A stretch of DNA of 13,621 bases from Chloroflexota bacterium (lineage in GTDB: Bacteria > Chloroflexota > Anaerolineae > B4-G1 > SLSP01): contig JAAAOZ010000500.1 of the NCBI GenBank assembly GCA_009908585.1, forward strand, positions 1 to 13,621, written 5' to 3'. The notes under the pieces are model-generated. The model searched no databases. It was not told the origin of the DNA and worked only from the letters and a program-made list of their open reading frames with translations. This document shows positions 5,882-13,438 of this stretch, in pieces (the first letter of the stretch is position 1; each line of letters opens with the position of its first letter). The position numbers and the translations under genes were made by a program.

Positions 5882-7153
5882 TCAATCAGCGGGGTGCATC
5901 ACACGGCCCAAGAAGAGCACCGAACCGGTCCGGGTATCGCGGATGAGGTAGATGAAAGGGCGATCCACGGTCAGTTCGACGTCGGTCACCGGCATCGATT
6001 CTATACCGACGACGACGGCGGTCGCCGCGGCTGCCTCCGTGCCCTCCTCATCCACGGCCACGAAGGCCTTGTGGAAGACGTCCGTGATCAGGAGCCGGCG
6101 CGTGCCGTCCATCCCGGAGAAATCGGCGCGCTCCTCGTCCATCGCGTCGGGCATGCCCATCTCGGCCAAGGTGTCGGCCAGGCTGAACGAGGATTTGTAC
6201 TCGAATTTGGGCATCGTCAGCGCGACGCCGCGCGTCTCCATCTCGCTCAGGATCGATTCCAGTTGCTCGCCGGAGAGGCCTTGCTCGAAGGCCTCAAATT
6301 CCCCGGCGTCCGGCACGATGATCACCATACTGGCCTCGCCGCCGCGATAGGGCAGTTCGATGGCCTGATAATTCGCGCCCTGGGCGTGGGGAATCATCTG
6401 CGGCTTGTTCCACGCCATCATCGGCGCCTCGACCTCGCTGCCGTCTAGAAGCGTGAACGCGCCATCTTGGGTGTTCTCCTTGGGGAAGGGGTGCGTCCAC
6501 TTGGCATTGAAGTAGATCGCATTGGCCAGGACGAGGCGGGTCAGGTCCGTGACGCCGCCTTTGGGGATCAAATCCTGGATCTTCTCCTCGGTCTGATCGC
6601 TGACCCATTCGTTGATGGCCTGGCGCGCATCCTCCGGCGCGGTCTTGAAGCTGACCAAGCGCAATCCCGCGCCATAGTGACGAGCCAACAGCTCTAAAAA
6701 TGCCTCGCGGAAATCGTACTCCTTTTCCGCCCACAGGGAGTTCGCGATGTGCAGGATGAACTCCTCGTCGGTCACATCCTCGCCCGGCTCCAAGGCCATA
6801 TCCAAGGCGTTGAACGCCGGATGTAGCTCCTCCTGAGACAAAGTGAAGTGCAGCGTCTCCGCCATTTGCGTCTCTGTCTCGCCGCGCGCGCCGGCGTAGG
6901 TCATCGCCAGCGCCGTGGAAATGCTGTACGGCGAGAAGAAGAGATTGCCGTCGGTCCCGCGTAGTTCCTGATAGAGATCGGCCGCAAAGGCGGTGTTGCC
7001 CTCGACCAAGGCCGCCATCTGTTCCTCAGAGACATCCGGCGTCGTCTCGCGCGGCACATCCGCCTGCGCGACCTCGGCCTTCACCGCCTGGGAACTGGGC
7101 ATGCATCCTGTCATCAACACACTCACCGTTAACAAAATCAACCAGATTCGCAT
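5882..7153 (-). CDS. Serpin-family serine protease inhibitor, predicted lipoprotein
   Basis: This full-length serpin (423 aa) should trap a protease by the suicide mechanism. The N-terminus is a lipoprotein signal (basic MR, hydrophobic core, MTGC with Cys17 as the lipidation site; Met at -3 is slightly off consensus). A short linker leads into the serpin fold at about residue 50. Family landmarks are NLFFSPYSISTALAMTYAGA (70-89), NAIYFNAKW (211-219), PKFEYKSSFSL (315-325), FHKAFVAVDEEGTEAAAATA (360-379) and DRPFIYLIRD (397-406). The hinge Gly371-Thr372-Glu373-Ala4 has the small residues needed for loop insertion, so this is predicted to be an inhibitor. Counting from the hinge puts P1-P1' at Glu385-Ser386. 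The start is ATG 7153 with AAGGAGG 5 nt upstream. A terminator follows. The target protease is unknown; the location is probably the outer face of the membrane. Confidence 0.95.
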   Translation of the reverse strand: MRIWLILLTVSVLMTGCMPSSQAVKAEVAQADVPRETTPDVSEEQMAALVEGNTAFAADLYQELRGTDGNLFFSPYSISTALAMTYAGARGETETQMAETLHFTLSQEELHPAFNALDMALEPGEDVTDEEFILHIANSLWAEKEYDFREAFLELLARHYGAGLRLVSFKTAPEDARQAINEWVSDQTEEKIQDLIPKGGVTDLTRLVLANAIYFNAKWTHPFPKENTQDGAFTLLDGSEVEAPMMAWNKPQMIPHAQGANYQAIELPYRGGEASMVIIVPDAGEFEAFEQGLSGEQLESILSEMETRGVALTMPKFEYKSSFSLADTLAEMGMPDAMDEERADFSGMDGTRRLLITDVFHKAFVAVDEEGTEAAAATAVVVGIESMPVTDVELTVDRPFIYLIRDTRTGSVLFLGRVMHPAD

Positions 7154-7184
7154 CGTATCCTCCTTGTTTGTTGGTAATTTTAAC

Positions 7185-7278
7185 CCTTGCGAAGGTTGCG
7201 AAGAGCCTTGTTAATCAAACTATCTTCACCAGACTAAAAGGCTTCTGGCCCGAAATTGCTTCCCGAACCTTCGCAAGG
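7185..7278. repeat. 13-bp inverted repeat upstream of the serpin gene
   Basis: CCTTGCGAAGGTT at 7185-7197 recurs as its exact reverse complement at 7266-7278, 68 bp apart. Each arm also contains the quasi-palindrome CCTT-nnn-AAGG. The whole lies in the 179-bp spacer between the ABC transporter stop and the serpin start. It may be a pair of operator sites or a large hairpin. No long T-run follows, so a simple terminator is less likely. Confidence 0.6.
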
Positions 7279-7332
7279 ATCACATCTACTACTATAGACG
7301 TGAAGGAGGATGTATTTGTTCCGCTCAGGCCA

Positions 7333-9168
7333 TCACGCGGTCGCGCCCGCGCGTTGCTTCTTGCGCCAACCGACCTCTTCGACATACGAGAGTGATTGAT
7401 GGCGGAAGTAGGTGTTGTACAGCTCGGCGTAGTGGCCGCCCTGGGCCATCAGGGCATCGTGATCGCCCTCTTCGATGATCTGGCCCTCGCGCAGGACGAT
7501 GATCCGGTCGACGGCGCGAATGGTGGAGAGCCGGTGGGCAATGAGAATCGATGTGCTCTGCTGCAAGATCAGGTCGGTCGCCTCCTGGATCTGCATCTCG
7601 GTGAAGGGATCGATGCTGGCGGTGGCCTCATCCAAGATGAAGATGGCCGGCTCCTGCACCAACACGCGCAACAGCGCCACCAACTGCCGTTGGCCCATCG
7701 AAAGTTTGCCGCCGCGCTCGCCCACCTCCGTCTCTAGGCCGTTGGGCAGCGTCTCCAGCCAGCCGCCCTCGCCGATCTGCCGGGCCATAGCGAGGATTTT
7801 CTCGTCGGAGATGCCCGGTCGGCCATAGCGGATGTTATCGGCCACCGTGCCCGTAAAGAGGAAGGGCATCTGCGAGACCATGCCCAACTGCTGCCGGTAC
7901 TCGTGCAGGTCAAAGGTGCGGAGGTCGCGCCCGTCGATAAGGATGCGTCCGTCCTGGAACTCATAGAAGCGCGCGATCAGCTTGGCGATGCTGCTCTTGC
8001 CCGCGCCCGTGTGGCCGACGAGCGCCACGCTCTCGCCCGGCTCGATGTGCAGGGTGAAATCCTCCAGCACCCGCTCCTGCTCCGTGTAGCGAAAGTCCAC
8101 GTGATCGAAGAGGATTTCGCCCTTGAGCGCCTCGACGGACGCCTCTTCCTCCTGCCGCACCGTCGGCTCCGCATCGATCAGCGCGAAGACGCGCTCCGAG
8201 GCCGAAAGGCCGCCCTGGAATTGGCTCCAGAAGGCCGAGAGGCTGATCATCGGGAACCAGAAGCGGTCCAAGCTGGAGACGAAGAGGTACCAACTGCCGA
8301 CGGAGATCGAGCCCATCGCGGCGGGCAGGCCGCCGAAGTAAACCAACACCGCCGTCCCCACGCCGGAAATCGCGTTGAGCGCCGGGAAGGTCAACGCCAG
8401 CGCGTAGCCTCGGCGCAAATTGACGTGGTAAGATTGGCGGTTGACCTCGGAGAACTCCTCGTAGATGTTTGCCTCCTGGCGGAAATTCTTGGCGACGCTG
8501 ATGCCCGTGACCGCCTCTTGAATCGAGGCGTTGACCTCGGCCAGCACCTGGAAGCCCTTGCGCGTGACCCGGCGGGCCAGCCGCCGGAAGGCCATCGCTA
8601 TGCCAACGACGATGGGCGCCATGCCCACCAGAAGCAGCGTCAGGCGCCACGAGACGCTGAACAAATATCCCAGCAGGATCAGCACTTCGATCACGCGCCC
8701 GATCAAATCGGTGACGAGTTGCACCACACGCGCAAACTCCTCCGTATCCGAGGTGATGCGGCTGATGATCCGCCCGGAGCGGAACTCATCAAAGAAGGAA
8801 AGATCATGCCGCACCGAGGCCGCGAAGGCGTCTGTGCGCAGCGTGGAGACAATATCGGCAATCACCATCCCCGTGACCCTCCGCCGCACCCAGTTCACGC
8901 CCCAGTTGACCACGCCATACACCAGCATAAAGGCAACTACGGCGATGAATACATCCAAGCGCCGCCGATCCACGACCAGCAGATCCAACGCGCGGGCAAC
9001 AGCCACCGGCTGGAGGGCGGAAATCAATGATCCGACCATGATCACCGCGCCCACGCCAAGCACGCGCTTCCGGTGCGGACGGAAGTAAGCGAAGATGCGC
9101 TGCAACAACTCCCGATCGCTGTATTCGCGATCGTAGGCCTCTCGATCTAAGCCGCTAAAAAATCCCAT
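7333..9168 (-). CDS. ABC exporter half-transporter (fused permease and ATPase)
   Basis: This 611-residue type IV exporter half would dimerise in the cytoplasmic membrane and pump a lipid, drug or peptide outward using ATP. The membrane domain (about 30-325) shows helices such as VLGVGAVIMVGSLISAL, FIAVVAFMLVYGVV, VLILLGYLFSV and LTLLLVGMAPIVVGIAMAF. The ATPase domain shows Walker A GHTGAGKS (385-392), Q-loop Gln433, signature LSMGQ (489-493), Walker B IFILDE (509-514, Glu514), D-loop Asp520 and switch His545. All catalytic residues are present. The length is normal for MsbA/LmrA-like proteins. The start is ATG 9168 with only a weak GGAG 10 nt upstream. No partner half is adjacent, so a homodimer is likely. 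The substrate cannot be told from the sequence. Confidence 0.95.
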   Translation of the reverse strand: MGFFSGLDREAYDREYSDRELLQRIFAYFRPHRKRVLGVGAVIMVGSLISALQPVAVARALDLLVVDRRRLDVFIAVVAFMLVYGVVNWGVNWVRRRVTGMVIADIVSTLRTDAFAASVRHDLSFFDEFRSGRIISRITSDTEEFARVVQLVTDLIGRVIEVLILLGYLFSVSWRLTLLLVGMAPIVVGIAMAFRRLARRVTRKGFQVLAEVNASIQEAVTGISVAKNFRQEANIYEEFSEVNRQSYHVNLRRGYALALTFPALNAISGVGTAVLVYFGGLPAAMGSISVGSWYLFVSSLDRFWFPMISLSAFWSQFQGGLSASERVFALIDAEPTVRQEEEASVEALKGEILFDHVDFRYTEQERVLEDFTLHIEPGESVALVGHTGAGKSSIAKLIARFYEFQDGRILIDGRDLRTFDLHEYRQQLGMVSQMPFLFTGTVADNIRYGRPGISDEKILAMARQIGEGGWLETLPNGLETEVGERGGKLSMGQRQLVALLRVLVQEPAIFILDEATASIDPFTEMQIQEATDLILQQSTSILIAHRLSTIRAVDRIIVLREGQIIEEGDHDALMAQGGHYAELYNTYFRHQSLSYVEEVGWRKKQRAGATA

Positions 9169-9193
9169 AGCTATGACGCTCCGTCGTGATGTT

Positions 9194-9223
9194 ATATCAA
9201 ATGGGGAGGTTTTGTCTTGGCAA
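9194..9223 (-). promoter_or_regulatory. Candidate promoter for the ABC exporter gene
   Basis: On the minus strand TTGCCA (9223-9218) is followed after 18 nt by TGATAT (9199-9194), next to an overlapping TATAAC. The boxes are imperfect but well placed, giving a leader of about 20 nt before ATG 9168. Confidence 0.35.
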
Positions 9224-9240
9224 TCAATGCGTGAAGTGTA

Positions 9241-9275
9241 TTTCGTATTGCGTATTTCGTATTGCGTATTACGTA
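9241..9275. repeat. Five tandem TTnCGTA heptamers
   Basis: Five uninterrupted 7-bp units read TTTCGTA, TTGCGTA, TTTCGTA, TTGCGTA and TTACGTA; only the third base varies. They lie in the 216-bp spacer between the nucleoside hydrolase stop and the ABC exporter start, about 20 bp upstream of the candidate exporter promoter. Confidence 0.9.
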
Positions 9276-9384
9276 GAGGAGATTCTTATATTTTACGATG
9301 CCCCTAGACGCGACACTCCCATATCAAACAGTAAAGTCTCAAACCCTTCTCCAACATAATCGGTTTTCGCGCCTCGTCAAGTCG

Positions 9385-10308
9385 CTACTGAGACGCCAAT
9401 TTATCGAAGAGGTCGCGGAAGATGGCGTTGCGATTCACCCACTGCACTTCGCGGACGAGGCGCCGCGCAGCGTCGTGTGTCCACGTCAGATCGTCGTTCA
9501 GTATCGGGCTGGGCGCGAGCGCAGACGTGACCCACGACGGCTCGACGAGATAGGCCACCGCCGCGAGATCCCAAATCTCCTTGGCCCACGCATAGTGATC
9601 GTCGTGATAGGCCTTGAAGAGCGCGACCAAGTCGTCGCCGATAGCGCTCTTGCCCTGGACGTAGCGCTCTAATTCCGGCGCCGTCGTCAGCATGTGCGAG
9701 GCGACGGGATAGCACGGCACGCGGATCAACGGCACGCCCGCATCGAAGAGCACGCGGGCGGACAGCGGATCTTGTTGGAGGTTGAATTCTCGATTATGCG
9801 GCCAGTGCGAGGCGTGCCCGCCCAGCCACACGACCACGATCCGCTCGACGATCTCCGGCGCCAGCAGGAGCGCGGAGGCGATGTTGGTAATCGCGCCGAT
9901 GGCGACGACGTAGAGCGGCGCGGGGCCGGCCTTCGCGCGCGTGATCAAATCGCGCACGGCCTCGCTCTCGACCGGGGCGTCCACGCCGGGCAGATAGCGC
10001 GTCGCGCCGCGATAGACGAATCCCTCCGGCGCGACCTCAAGCTGCGCCAGCAGGCGCACGATCTCTCGATAGCTCTGCTCCATCCCATCCGCCGGGCCGT
10101 TGGATTTCTCGTTATCGAAGGGCGCGGCGTACATCGCCTCGACGTCCAAGCGCGCGGGAGAGAGCATCGCGTAGACGAGCGCGAACTGGTCATCGATCTC
10201 GTTGGCCGTGTCGGTGTCCAACACCATCCGCACGCGCGCCGAGGGCGGCGCCAGCCGGGCGCGCATCTGCGCTTCGGTCAATATCGGAAACAGTGGATAA
10301 TTACCCAT
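9385..10308 (-). CDS. Nucleoside hydrolase (IUNH) family protein
   Basis: Members split the N-glycosidic bond of ribonucleosides, releasing base and ribose with a bound calcium ion, in the cytosol. From ATG 10308 the protein has 307 residues, normal for the family. The metal and ribose site DTDTANEIDDQF spans residues 31-42. The second motif EFNLQQDPLSARVLFDAG begins at 174, and the C-terminal metal Asp is probably D247 in IWDLAAVAYL. Gly/Thr-rich AIGAITNIASAL fits the central sheet. At the position just before D247, where purine-type members carry His, this protein has Trp246, so the substrate or chemistry may differ. An in-frame GTG at 10323 overlaps the GGAGG site, so the downstream ATG is chosen. 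It lies 45 bp after the CDP-alcohol phosphatidyltransferase gene and is probably last in that operon. Confidence 0.9.
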   Translation of the reverse strand: MGNYPLFPILTEAQMRARLAPPSARVRMVLDTDTANEIDDQFALVYAMLSPARLDVEAMYAAPFDNEKSNGPADGMEQSYREIVRLLAQLEVAPEGFVYRGATRYLPGVDAPVESEAVRDLITRAKAGPAPLYVVAIGAITNIASALLLAPEIVERIVVVWLGGHASHWPHNREFNLQQDPLSARVLFDAGVPLIRVPCYPVASHMLTTAPELERYVQGKSAIGDDLVALFKAYHDDHYAWAKEIWDLAAVAYLVEPSWVTSALAPSPILNDDLTWTHDAARRLVREVQWVNRNAIFRDLFDKLASQ

Positions 10309-10316
10309 TGGTTCAT

Positions 10317-10321
10317 CCTCC
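10317..10321 (-). promoter_or_regulatory. Ribosome binding site deciding the nucleoside hydrolase start
   Basis: GGAGG on the minus strand lies 8 nt before ATG 10308 and overlaps the alternative GTG at 10323. The GTG therefore cannot be the start served by this site. Confidence 0.75.
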
Positions 10322-10353
10322 ACAATATTACTATGATCAGCTCAGAAACAACA

Positions 10354-11454
10354 TCAAGATCGTGAGAGCCACGCGGTCTCCCGCCACAGTGAGCCAGGCC
10401 CGGTACCCAGATGTAGCAAGGCGACGCCGCCGCACAAGCTCCAAAACGCAGGAGAGGAGGAGGAAGGCGAGAGCGCCATCAGCAGCAGAAGCATCCCGGC
10501 CGCGAAGCGCCCGGCGAAGCCAACGGCCAACATCCCGGCGAGCGGCCATCGCAGCGCGGGCATGGCTATGGCAGGCCGCCCTAAGAGCAACCATCCGACG
10601 ACAACCCCACGCAGAATCAACGCCCCCACGTTGGCGGCCACCTTGACGCCGCGCAAATATCGCCGGCCCCGGAAGGTCTGCCAATCGAGCCGCCCAGTGA
10701 CCAAGGCCCAATCCTTGAGAAAGCTACCCAGCAACGGCGCCATAAAGAGCCACGCGAGCGCGCGCACTGTGGCCGCCTCGAACACGGGCCAGAGCGCGAG
10801 ACTCAAAAAGCCCATCTGAAAGCTGGCGATAGCGCGGCGCGGCACGCTCGGCGGCAGCGAAACGACGGGCTGCTCCCATCGGCGGCGTAGCCAGAGGCCA
10901 ACGAGAAAGAGATAGCGCGCCGCCGGTACGAGCGCGTACATCCAAGGGAGACGCCCCCGCTGAATGCCGATAGCCCCGATGATGACCATGCTCAGCGCAT
11001 CCCATGCCACATCTAACTCGGCTCCCAACGCTGTGACGCGCCGCCTCCGCCGCGCCATCTTGCCATCTATGACGTCCATCAGAATGATGGCAGTGTAGAG
11101 CGACGCCGGCCCCCAACGCAGCCAGATCGCGCTTGACGCGATTGTATCCAAGGCCAGCCATCCCGATAGCAACGTCGCGAGCAAGCCCCGCGTCAGCGTA
11201 ATGATGTTGGCGGCGCCCAACCGGGACAGGATCTGAGCTTGATTGGGACGGTGATTCGATTGGAGATGGCGCCACAAGAAGATGGCCTCATAGCTCATCG
11301 TGGCCAAAATCGCGCCGTTCCATCCCACTCGGGCTTCAGCTAAGCCACAAACTCCAAGCAAAATGTTGCCGACCAGCACCAGACCGATGTTCCATCCGAT
11401 GAAGAGAAAATATTGGCGACGCAGTGTGACCGGCAATAGGACAAATGAAGTCAC
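10354..11454 (-). CDS. CDP-alcohol phosphatidyltransferase family membrane protein, extended form
   Basis: This integral membrane enzyme should displace CMP from a CDP-alcohol such as CDP-diacylglycerol with a second alcohol, in phospholipid or related lipid synthesis. The full family signature is present: D127-xx-D130-G131-xx-A134-R135, G144-xxx-D148-xxx-D152, preceded by the usual NIITLTRG at 83-90. At 366 residues it is much longer than PgsA-type enzymes (about 200). Extra hydrophobic segments precede the catalytic core (15-60), and several more follow (about 215-345). The start is GTG 11454, which overlaps the preceding uracil-DNA glycosylase stop in GTGA, pointing to translational coupling; no good Shine-Dalgarno precedes it. 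The acceptor alcohol cannot be told from the sequence. Confidence 0.88.
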   Translation of the reverse strand: MTSFVLLPVTLRRQYFLFIGWNIGLVLVGNILLGVCGLAEARVGWNGAILATMSYEAIFLWRHLQSNHRPNQAQILSRLGAANIITLTRGLLATLLSGWLALDTIASSAIWLRWGPASLYTAIILMDVIDGKMARRRRRVTALGAELDVAWDALSMVIIGAIGIQRGRLPWMYALVPAARYLFLVGLWLRRRWEQPVVSLPPSVPRRAIASFQMGFLSLALWPVFEAATVRALAWLFMAPLLGSFLKDWALVTGRLDWQTFRGRRYLRGVKVAANVGALILRGVVVGWLLLGRPAIAMPALRWPLAGMLAVGFAGRFAAGMLLLLMALSPSSSSPAFWSLCGGVALLHLGTGPGSLWRETAWLSRS

Positions 11455-12158
11455 GCGGCGGATGAGTCCAGCAGCGCCCGAATCTGGCGGAAGACGTCAT
11501 CGAACATCTCCAGCGTGAGCAGGCCGGTCTGAGTGTTCTGCCGGCTGGGATGGTACGAGGCGACCAGCGTCGGCAGCGAATCGGGCAGGGAATAGATCTT
11601 CCCGTGCTCGAATTTGAGGCCGCGCACGGCCTCCTGCTGGCCCTGCTCGCGCAACAGGCGCAGGTAGCCCTTGAAGGCCACGTGGCCCAACGCCAAGACG
11701 ACCTGCAACTCCGTCAGCAGGGCCAGCTCGCGCGCCAGGAAGGGACGGCAGTTGTGACGTTCCTGTGCCTTGGGCCGATTCTTCGGCGGGACGCAGCGCA
11801 CCACGGCGGTGATGAAGATATCGTCCAGGCGGAGGCCGTCGCCGCGATGGGTGGCCGTGGGTTGATTGGCGAATCCCGCGCGATGCAGCGCGCCGAAGAG
11901 CGTCTCGCCGGAGCTATCGCCCGTGAACATCCGCCCGGTGCGATTCGAGCCGTGGGCGCCCGGCGCCAGCCCGACGATGACGACGCGGGCGTGACGGTCG
12001 CCGAAGCCCGGCACCGGCTTGCCCCAATACTCCCAATCCTCGTAGGCGCGGCGCTTGGTGCGCGCGACCTCCTCGCGCCATGCGACCAGGCGCGGACATT
12101 GGCGACAGGTGATCATCTCGTGGTTAAGATGTTCCCACGTCTCTGGGGGATGATCCAT
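11451..12158 (-). CDS. udgB: Family-5 (UDGb-type) uracil-DNA glycosylase
   Basis: The enzyme removes uracil, and in known members other deaminated bases, from DNA at the first step of base excision repair. From ATG 12158 the protein is 235 residues long. Four Cys for the [4Fe-4S] cluster are present: C18 and C21 in TCRQCPRL, then C122 and C137 in RCVPPKNRP...HNC. Motif A is GLAPGAHGSNRTGRMFTGD (63-81), the family-5 form rather than the GEAPG form of family 4. Motif B is HPSRQNT (203-209). The frame stays open back to 12248 inside the previous gene, but GGAGG 5 nt before ATG 12158 and the conserved domain boundaries fix the start. The gene follows the SprT-like gene by 37 bp and overlaps the next gene by 4 nt. 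Confidence 0.94.
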   Translation of the reverse strand: MDHPPETWEHLNHEMITCRQCPRLVAWREEVARTKRRAYEDWEYWGKPVPGFGDRHARVVIVGLAPGAHGSNRTGRMFTGDSSGETLFGALHRAGFANQPTATHRGDGLRLDDIFITAVVRCVPPKNRPKAQERHNCRPFLARELALLTELQVVLALGHVAFKGYLRLLREQGQQEAVRGLKFEHGKIYSLPDSLPTLVASYHPSRQNTQTGLLTLEMFDDVFRQIRALLDSSAA

Positions 12159-12163
12159 TTGGG

Positions 12164-12168
12164 CCTCC
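12164..12168 (-). promoter_or_regulatory. Ribosome binding site deciding the glycosylase start
   Basis: GGAGG on the minus strand lies 5 nt before ATG 12158. It shows that the open frame upstream to 12248 is not translated as part of this protein. Confidence 0.75.
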
Positions 12169-12195
12169 TGGAGTATACTCGCTGTCGTTGAGTGG

Positions 12196-13428
12196 CTACG
12201 CCCCAAACTTACGCCGCATCTGGGCCAGATAGGCCTCCGCCTCCTCATATCGCGCGAACGCCTGCTCGGCGGCGCGGAACTCAGGCGTGTGCACGTGGCG
12301 CCGTCCGTTGACGACGCTCACGCCGAGCTGCTTGTGGAGCAATTCGTGATACATCACATAGTCGATCACGTAGCGCGGCACAGGGATGGCGTCCAGGGTG
12401 ATGCTCAACATCAACGTGTCGGTGTGCGTGTTATAGTGGCCCATCTTGCGCTCGGTGAGCGTCTTGTTCCAGGCCAGGCGCGGGCGGTCGAGTTGGCCAT
12501 CGAAGTAGGCGTCGTTGACGCGCTCGAAGACCTCCGCCAGGTCGTAGTGCTGGCCCTGCGTGGCCGTCGATAACTCCGCCGTCGTCATCGCGATCTCAGT
12601 CGTCACATCCGCGAACGGCTCCGAGGCCGCGTACGTCTTACATCGCTGTTGATAGGCATCGTCCTTGTGACCCAGCGCCGCGTGCAGCAGCGCGCGCAGA
12701 ATCTTCTCCGGCGCGCCGATGAAGCCCTCGTGAAGCTTGACATCGACAGATCGTTCCTGGAGTTGTGTCCGCCACAACGCGGAACTGACGTAAAATTGGA
12801 TGTGCAGGGGGTGCTCGCGGTGCGAGGCGGGCAAGTGCTGGCGAAAGTGGCGCTTCTCGCCCAACGCCTGAACGGCAGACAGGGCCGTCAGATGCTGGGC
12901 CAGCGTCTCCGGCGCGCTCAAGTAGCTCAGCCATTGATAGCCCCGCCGCGAACGGATCGGCAGGTGCGCGGGACGCCCGTGCTGCTCCTCACACAGCCCC
13001 GCGATGGCATCAGCATCGCCGCGCAGAGAATTAGACAATTCGATGACCTCGGCATCCGCCGGCTCCCAGGCTGCTTGCTGACGCGCCAAGTCCGCCAACT
13101 TGGATTGATAATAATCAACGGTGCTGATAATCCCACTGACGCGCACGTGAGGCGCGGGCGGTTGATCCGCCGCCCGCTCAGGGAGATCGTCCAGATCCAG
13201 GCCCTTGAGGTAGCGATAGGCCCGCCGCGAGGGCGCCGGCAGATCGCGCGGCGTGCATCGGTGCTGGCGGCAGATGCGCTCGACCTGCTGCACGCCATCC
13301 TCCACCAGCGCGCGGAAGTCGTCCCGCTGATCCGCCAGCACGCCCGCACTGATTTGCTCGCGGGCGTAGTTCATCAGGCGAACCAAGCCTTGAATACGGA
13401 GCCTAGATTTTGCTTTCCGTTTAGCCAT
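12196..13428 (-). CDS. SprT-like zinc metallopeptidase with duplicated N-terminal region
   Basis: From ATG 13428 this is a 410-residue predicted cytosolic zinc protein. The C-terminal third is a SprT-like domain: YDLAEVFERVNDAYFDGQL (about 295-313), MGHYNTHTDTLMLSITLD (329-346), the zinc site HELLH (361-365) and a likely third ligand His380 in HVHTPEFR. SprT/Spartan relatives degrade proteins, including DNA-bound ones. The N-terminal half contains two similar units, CRQH...LPAPSRRAYRYL (53-74) and CEEQH...LPIRSRRGYQWL (146-167). A further segment, GAPEKILRALLHAALGH, resembles a zinc helix that has lost its HExxH. The frame is open to a TTG at 13488, but neither start has a Shine-Dalgarno. ATG 13428 begins the basic MAKRKAKSRL and has a possible -10 just upstream. 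It is the first gene of the cluster ahead of the glycosylase. Confidence 0.85.
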   Translation of the reverse strand: MAKRKAKSRLRIQGLVRLMNYAREQISAGVLADQRDDFRALVEDGVQQVERICRQHRCTPRDLPAPSRRAYRYLKGLDLDDLPERAADQPPAPHVRVSGIISTVDYYQSKLADLARQQAAWEPADAEVIELSNSLRGDADAIAGLCEEQHGRPAHLPIRSRRGYQWLSYLSAPETLAQHLTALSAVQALGEKRHFRQHLPASHREHPLHIQFYVSSALWRTQLQERSVDVKLHEGFIGAPEKILRALLHAALGHKDDAYQQRCKTYAASEPFADVTTEIAMTTAELSTATQGQHYDLAEVFERVNDAYFDGQLDRPRLAWNKTLTERKMGHYNTHTDTLMLSITLDAIPVPRYVIDYVMYHELLHKQLGVSVVNGRRHVHTPEFRAAEQAFARYEEAEAYLAQMRRKFGA

Positions 13429-13438
13429 GATATTAGAG

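Noticed and set aside
7903..9030. 375-codon open frame on the plus strand
   Set aside because: It is antisense to the ABC exporter, is rich in His, Arg and Asp and has no domain signature. The minus-strand Walker and signature motifs explain the region.
12171..12180. GAGTATACTC palindrome with a TATACT -10-like box before the glycosylase
   Set aside because: Transcription from it would start inside the Shine-Dalgarno site, and no -35 match lies at the right distance. The gene is more simply co-transcribed with the SprT-like gene.
11550..12191. 213-codon open frame on the plus strand
   Set aside because: It is antisense to the uracil-DNA glycosylase, which has a complete set of family-5 motifs on the minus strand.
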